Source: Enterococcus gallinarum NBRC 100675
Lineage (GTDB): Bacteria > Bacillota > Bacilli > Lactobacillales > Enterococcaceae
Direction: 5' to 3'
NCBI RefSeq assembly: GCF_001544275.1
Contig: NZ_BCQE01000008.1
Coordinates: 62,001-126,000 of the forward strand
Length of the DNA: 64,000 nt
This document shows, one piece after another, positions 61,558 through 64,000 of this stretch. Under the pieces are notes generated by a model. The model did not search any database, had not been told where the DNA came from, and saw only the letters and a list, made by a program, of their open reading frames with translations. Each line of letters opens with the position of its first letter. Positions within the stretch are counted from its first letter, which is position 1. The position numbers were made by a program, and so were the translations under genes.

Positions 61558-62883
61558 TTATTTATTTTGTTCTACAAGATCTTCCACTGCTTTTTGAGCA
61601 TCTGCTAATCCTTCTGCTGGTTTTTTATTCCCTAGCAGAATTTGATCAATTTGTTCATTGACTAAACTGCTGAAATCTGGTGCATCCAATGGTACCGGAG
61701 TGATTACTGTATTAGCAAAATTCTCATCCGCCATTTGATAGATCATTTGACCTTTTTCATCTAAATGATCATTTTTGACAAGATTTTCATTTGCTGTTCG
61801 GTTAGCCATAATATCAAAGCTCTTTTCACCAAATTTTTCTTGAACTTCTGGGGTTGAAAGATACTCGATAAACTTGTAGGACGCTTCGGGATTTTTGGCT
61901 CCTTGAGGAACTTCTAAGACAAAGCCGCCTCCCCATGACCAGTGGCCAGAACCTTTTTCTTTTTCTGGAATCTGGATGACGCCAAAATCAAAGTCATCCG
62001 GCGCATTTTCCATCAAGCTAGAGTAATAATTGATATTCTGTGCCCGCATGGCCACCAAACCAGAAATAAATGGATCTGCTACACCGGAGCCAAACTCAGC
62101 TTCTAAACGATTGATCGTATCTTGCCCATAATAATCTTGCCAGTCAAGAATCCAATCTAGAGCCTCCACTTTATTTTCTGTGTCAATTGAAACCTTTTCA
62201 TCTTTGTCAAACCAGCTAACACCGTTATCGGCATTCAATGCCCAAACATCCGCGCCAAGGTTCCACAAAGGATAGAAGCCGATACGCTCAAAATCATCGC
62301 CTTTTTTGACATCTAATTTGTGTGCAACAGTTTCAAGTTCGTCCCATGTTTGGGGTAACTGATCTTCACTGATCCCTGCTTCCTTGAAAATTTGTTTGTT
62401 ATAAAAAATCACTTGGGTATCGGTATTGAAAGGAATTGCATAAGGGTCTCCTTCATATTCCACCGTATCCCATAATTGAGGATAAAATTCATCAGACATG
62501 CCATCTTTAACATACTCGCTCAAGTTCGTTGCTTGCTGTGCTTCTGCACGCTGCGCGACTGAATTGATGTCTTGAACAATAACATCAGGTGGATTCCCTG
62601 CAGTGATCGCCGAGAGAGACTTCGTCCAAATATCCCCCCAAGGCTGATAACTATATTTCACTTCAATTTCATCTTGTGACTGATTAAAATCGTCGATAAT
62701 CTCTTCGATGACTTCTTGGCGAGCCCCCGATCCCCAAAAAGACCAAAAATCTAATGTTATTTTCCCATCACTTGTCTGTTTTCCCGATGCGTCAGTATTT
62801 TTGTCTTCCGAATTACTGCCGCAAGCCGCTGTCACCAATGCGGTCGAAAACAGCAACAGCCCTATTGATAGTGCCTTTTTCAT
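61558..62883 (-). CDS. Sugar ABC transporter substrate-binding lipoprotein
   Basis: 441 aa extracellular sugar-binding protein of the MalE/UgpB/MsmE type (SBP_bac_1). The signal peptide ends TAAC with Cys21, then a polar linker. Seen: LDFWSFWGSGARQEVIEEI near residue 44, NPPDVIVQD near 95, YAIPFNTDTQVIFYNKQIFKEAG, and GHWSWGGGFVLEVPQ. First gene of its operon. No glycosidase and no ATPase are linked, so the sugar cannot be named. Confidence 0.9.
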   Translation of the reverse strand: MKKALSIGLLLFSTALVTAACGSNSEDKNTDASGKQTSDGKITLDFWSFWGSGARQEVIEEIIDDFNQSQDEIEVKYSYQPWGDIWTKSLSAITAGNPPDVIVQDINSVAQRAEAQQATNLSEYVKDGMSDEFYPQLWDTVEYEGDPYAIPFNTDTQVIFYNKQIFKEAGISEDQLPQTWDELETVAHKLDVKKGDDFERIGFYPLWNLGADVWALNADNGVSWFDKDEKVSIDTENKVEALDWILDWQDYYGQDTINRLEAEFGSGVADPFISGLVAMRAQNINYYSSLMENAPDDFDFGVIQIPEKEKGSGHWSWGGGFVLEVPQGAKNPEASYKFIEYLSTPEVQEKFGEKSFDIMANRTANENLVKNDHLDEKGQMIYQMADENFANTVITPVPLDAPDFSSLVNEQIDQILLGNKKPAEGLADAQKAVEDLVEQNK

Positions 62884-63177
62884 CTTTTATCCCTGCTTTC
62901 ATTTTTATCATTATTTTATAATGTTGTAATTTTAAAGTATCATGACTCTTAGTAATGAGCAAACAATAAGCATTGTTTTTTTATCAAAAAAAATAACGAA
63001 CTTTATAGCCGGAGATTTTTTGGAGCGTTTTCTTTGAAATCTCATTTATTTTCAGGCATGATAGTTTTAGAAGATTTTTCTTAAGCTATTGTTCTCTTTT
63101 TTCATTTTTTTATCACTTAAGAAAGAACAATGAAAATAAAACTACGTTTTATGAAAAAAAGAAAGAAGGAATCGTCA

Positions 63178-63687
63178 ATGTTAGTTGTTATTGATATGCA
63201 GAATCAGATTCGTGATGAAAATAGTCAATCATTTATTTCTGACAGCCCTGCTTTGATCAAGCGAATCGCAAAACGGCTTCAACAAGCCCGTGCAGAAGGT
63301 GAATATATCCTTTTTACAAGAGATATCCCGATTGATTGTAAAGATACTCCTGATGAAGAACAAGAAGCGTTACAGATCGTTCCTGAACTGCAACCGTTGC
63401 CGAATGAAAAAGTAATAAAAAAATATTACTTTAGTATTCCACCAGAAGTTCTCTTGGAAATCAAGGAGCAACTTTTCAATGATAAAAATGAACAAAAACA
63501 TATCGAAGTGACCGGAGTAGAAACCAACATCTGCGTGTTATCTAATACGATCGAGATTCAGAGTGCTTTTCCAGAAGCCGATTTTCTCATTAATCAACAG
63601 TTAGTTTCTGGTAGAAACCATGAGTCTTCCGGATTGAAAATCTTGCAAGACTTCAATGTCGAAGTGGTTGATCGGACAGATAACTAA
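63178..63687 (+). CDS. Isochorismatase-family cysteine hydrolase
   Basis: 169 aa. The start at 63178 (MLVVIDMQNQIRD) follows AGAAGGAATCGTCA; 16 earlier codons are lysine-rich and unlike the family. Catalytic triad candidates are Asp6 (VVIDMQN), Lys in KKYYFS (about residue 81), and Cys in ETNICVLSNTIE (about 119). The family includes nicotinamidases, isochorismatases and N-carbamoyl hydrolases. The usual metal-site His residues of nicotinamidases are not obvious, so the substrate is open. Confidence 0.85.
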   Translation: MLVVIDMQNQIRDENSQSFISDSPALIKRIAKRLQQARAEGEYILFTRDIPIDCKDTPDEEQEALQIVPELQPLPNEKVIKKYYFSIPPEVLLEIKEQLFNDKNEQKHIEVTGVETNICVLSNTIEIQSAFPEADFLINQQLVSGRNHESSGLKILQDFNVEVVDRTDN

Positions 63688-63690
63688 AAA

Positions 63691-63715
63691 AGAAACGCCA
63701 ACCACTGGCGTTTCT
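63691..63715. terminator. Bidirectional terminator
   Basis: AGAAACGCCA / TGGCGTTTCT, 10-bp perfect stem, with A6 left and T6 right, between convergent genes. Confidence 0.93.
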
Positions 63716-63719
63716 TTTT

Positions 63720-63992
63720 TTAGGTATTATGCAGTAATTCTTGCGGTATCTCGATACGGACATCATTTGCTGTCTGACATGCAGGACAGACAAAGGTGCC
63801 TTCAATCGCATCTTTTACTTCACCATAATCATAATGAATAGCGATTTCATCTGAGTGCAACTCGTTTTCTTCTAGAGGCGGAACTGTTTTCAGCTTCCCA
63901 TCTGCATCTTCTTGCAGATGAACAATCAGTTTGCCATCATAATTTTCCTTGCAATTCACACAAGATGCTTTTCCACGAATCGTAATATCCAT
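63720..63992 (-). CDS. Small zinc-ribbon-like protein
   Basis: 90 aa, not assigned to a characterised family. Two CxxC pairs, Cys11-x2-Cys14 (ASCVNCKEN) and Cys69-x2-Cys72 (FVCPACQTA), suggest one zinc site. Between them lies an acidic stretch with LEENELHSDEIAIHYDYGEV. The ATG is near the window edge, so its upstream context is not visible. Convergent with the isochorismatase-family gene. Confidence 0.72.
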   Translation of the reverse strand: MDITIRGKASCVNCKENYDGKLIVHLQEDADGKLKTVPPLEENELHSDEIAIHYDYGEVKDAIEGTFVCPACQTANDVRIEIPQELLHNT

Positions 63993-64000
63993 GTTTTTCT

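Overview
The window looks like a chromosomal segment of a low-GC Gram-positive bacterium of the Lactobacillales, most probably an Enterococcus. The reasons are the strong GGAGG-type ribosome binding sites, T-box control of a methionine gene, lipoproteins with L-A-A/G-C lipoboxes, PepV and NnrD neighbours, YesMN-type sugar sensing, and palindromic intergenic repeats that resemble enterococcal small repeats. The species cannot be fixed from the sequence alone. I see no rRNA, tRNA, CRISPR array, insertion sequence or prophage; almost everything reads as intact core or carbohydrate-niche genes.

Layout. 1-5.1 kb: methionine supply on the minus strand. It runs from a strong promoter and Met T-box leader through metA (homoserine acyltransferase, with a Glu that predicts acetyl-CoA use), a metI-type cystathionine gamma-synthase and metQ (own promoter) to an oligopeptide-binding lipoprotein cut by the window edge. 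5.1-9.2 kb: a secreted C39-like cysteine peptidase, an ECF vitamin S component with two NiaR-like operators, and the conserved tatD-rnmV-ksgA cluster. 9.4-13.9 kb: an unknown membrane protein, a YkuE-like phosphoesterase, and a metal ABC importer whose permease and binding protein are one fused polypeptide, under a DtxR/MntR-type box. 14.1-18.7 kb: an amino-acid permease/2-hydroxyacid dehydrogenase pair, an MFS transporter and a YczE-like membrane protein.

18.8-34.7 kb is the most distinctive block: a host-glycan (alpha-mannose) foraging locus. It has a YesL/YesM/YesN sensor set, a lipoprotein plus two permeases of the Lpl/Ngt type, a ROK sugar kinase, and three alpha-mannosidases (GH38, GH125, GH92). 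A GntR/LacI-like regulator sits in the divergent intergenic region between two identical TGATATATCA sites. The set closely parallels the pneumococcal N-glycan mannose locus. 34.9-37.4 kb: a Cof-type HAD phosphatase and a divergent ROK-family regulator; a palindrome covers the -10 of the phosphatase promoter.

37.7-43.7 kb: an FAD/NAD(P)-binding protein, then MoxR ATPase, DUF58 and transglutaminase genes. 43.8-46.7 kb: a P2A-type cation ATPase behind a yybP-ykoY (Mn2+) riboswitch and terminator, the export counterpart of the MntR-box importer at 11-14 kb. 46.8-50.2 kb: nitroreductase, PepV dipeptidase and NnrD. 50.3-57.6 kb: a LacI-controlled galactoside operon (PTS EIIC, DUF3284, GH36 alpha-galactosidase, GH42 beta-galactosidase) that lacks EIIA and EIIB. 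57.7-64 kb: an M20 amidohydrolase, a second sugar ABC importer without an ATPase but with a DUF624 partner, an isochorismatase-family hydrolase and a small zinc-ribbon-like protein. Neither sugar ABC importer carries its own ATPase, so both probably share an MsmK-type ATPase encoded elsewhere.
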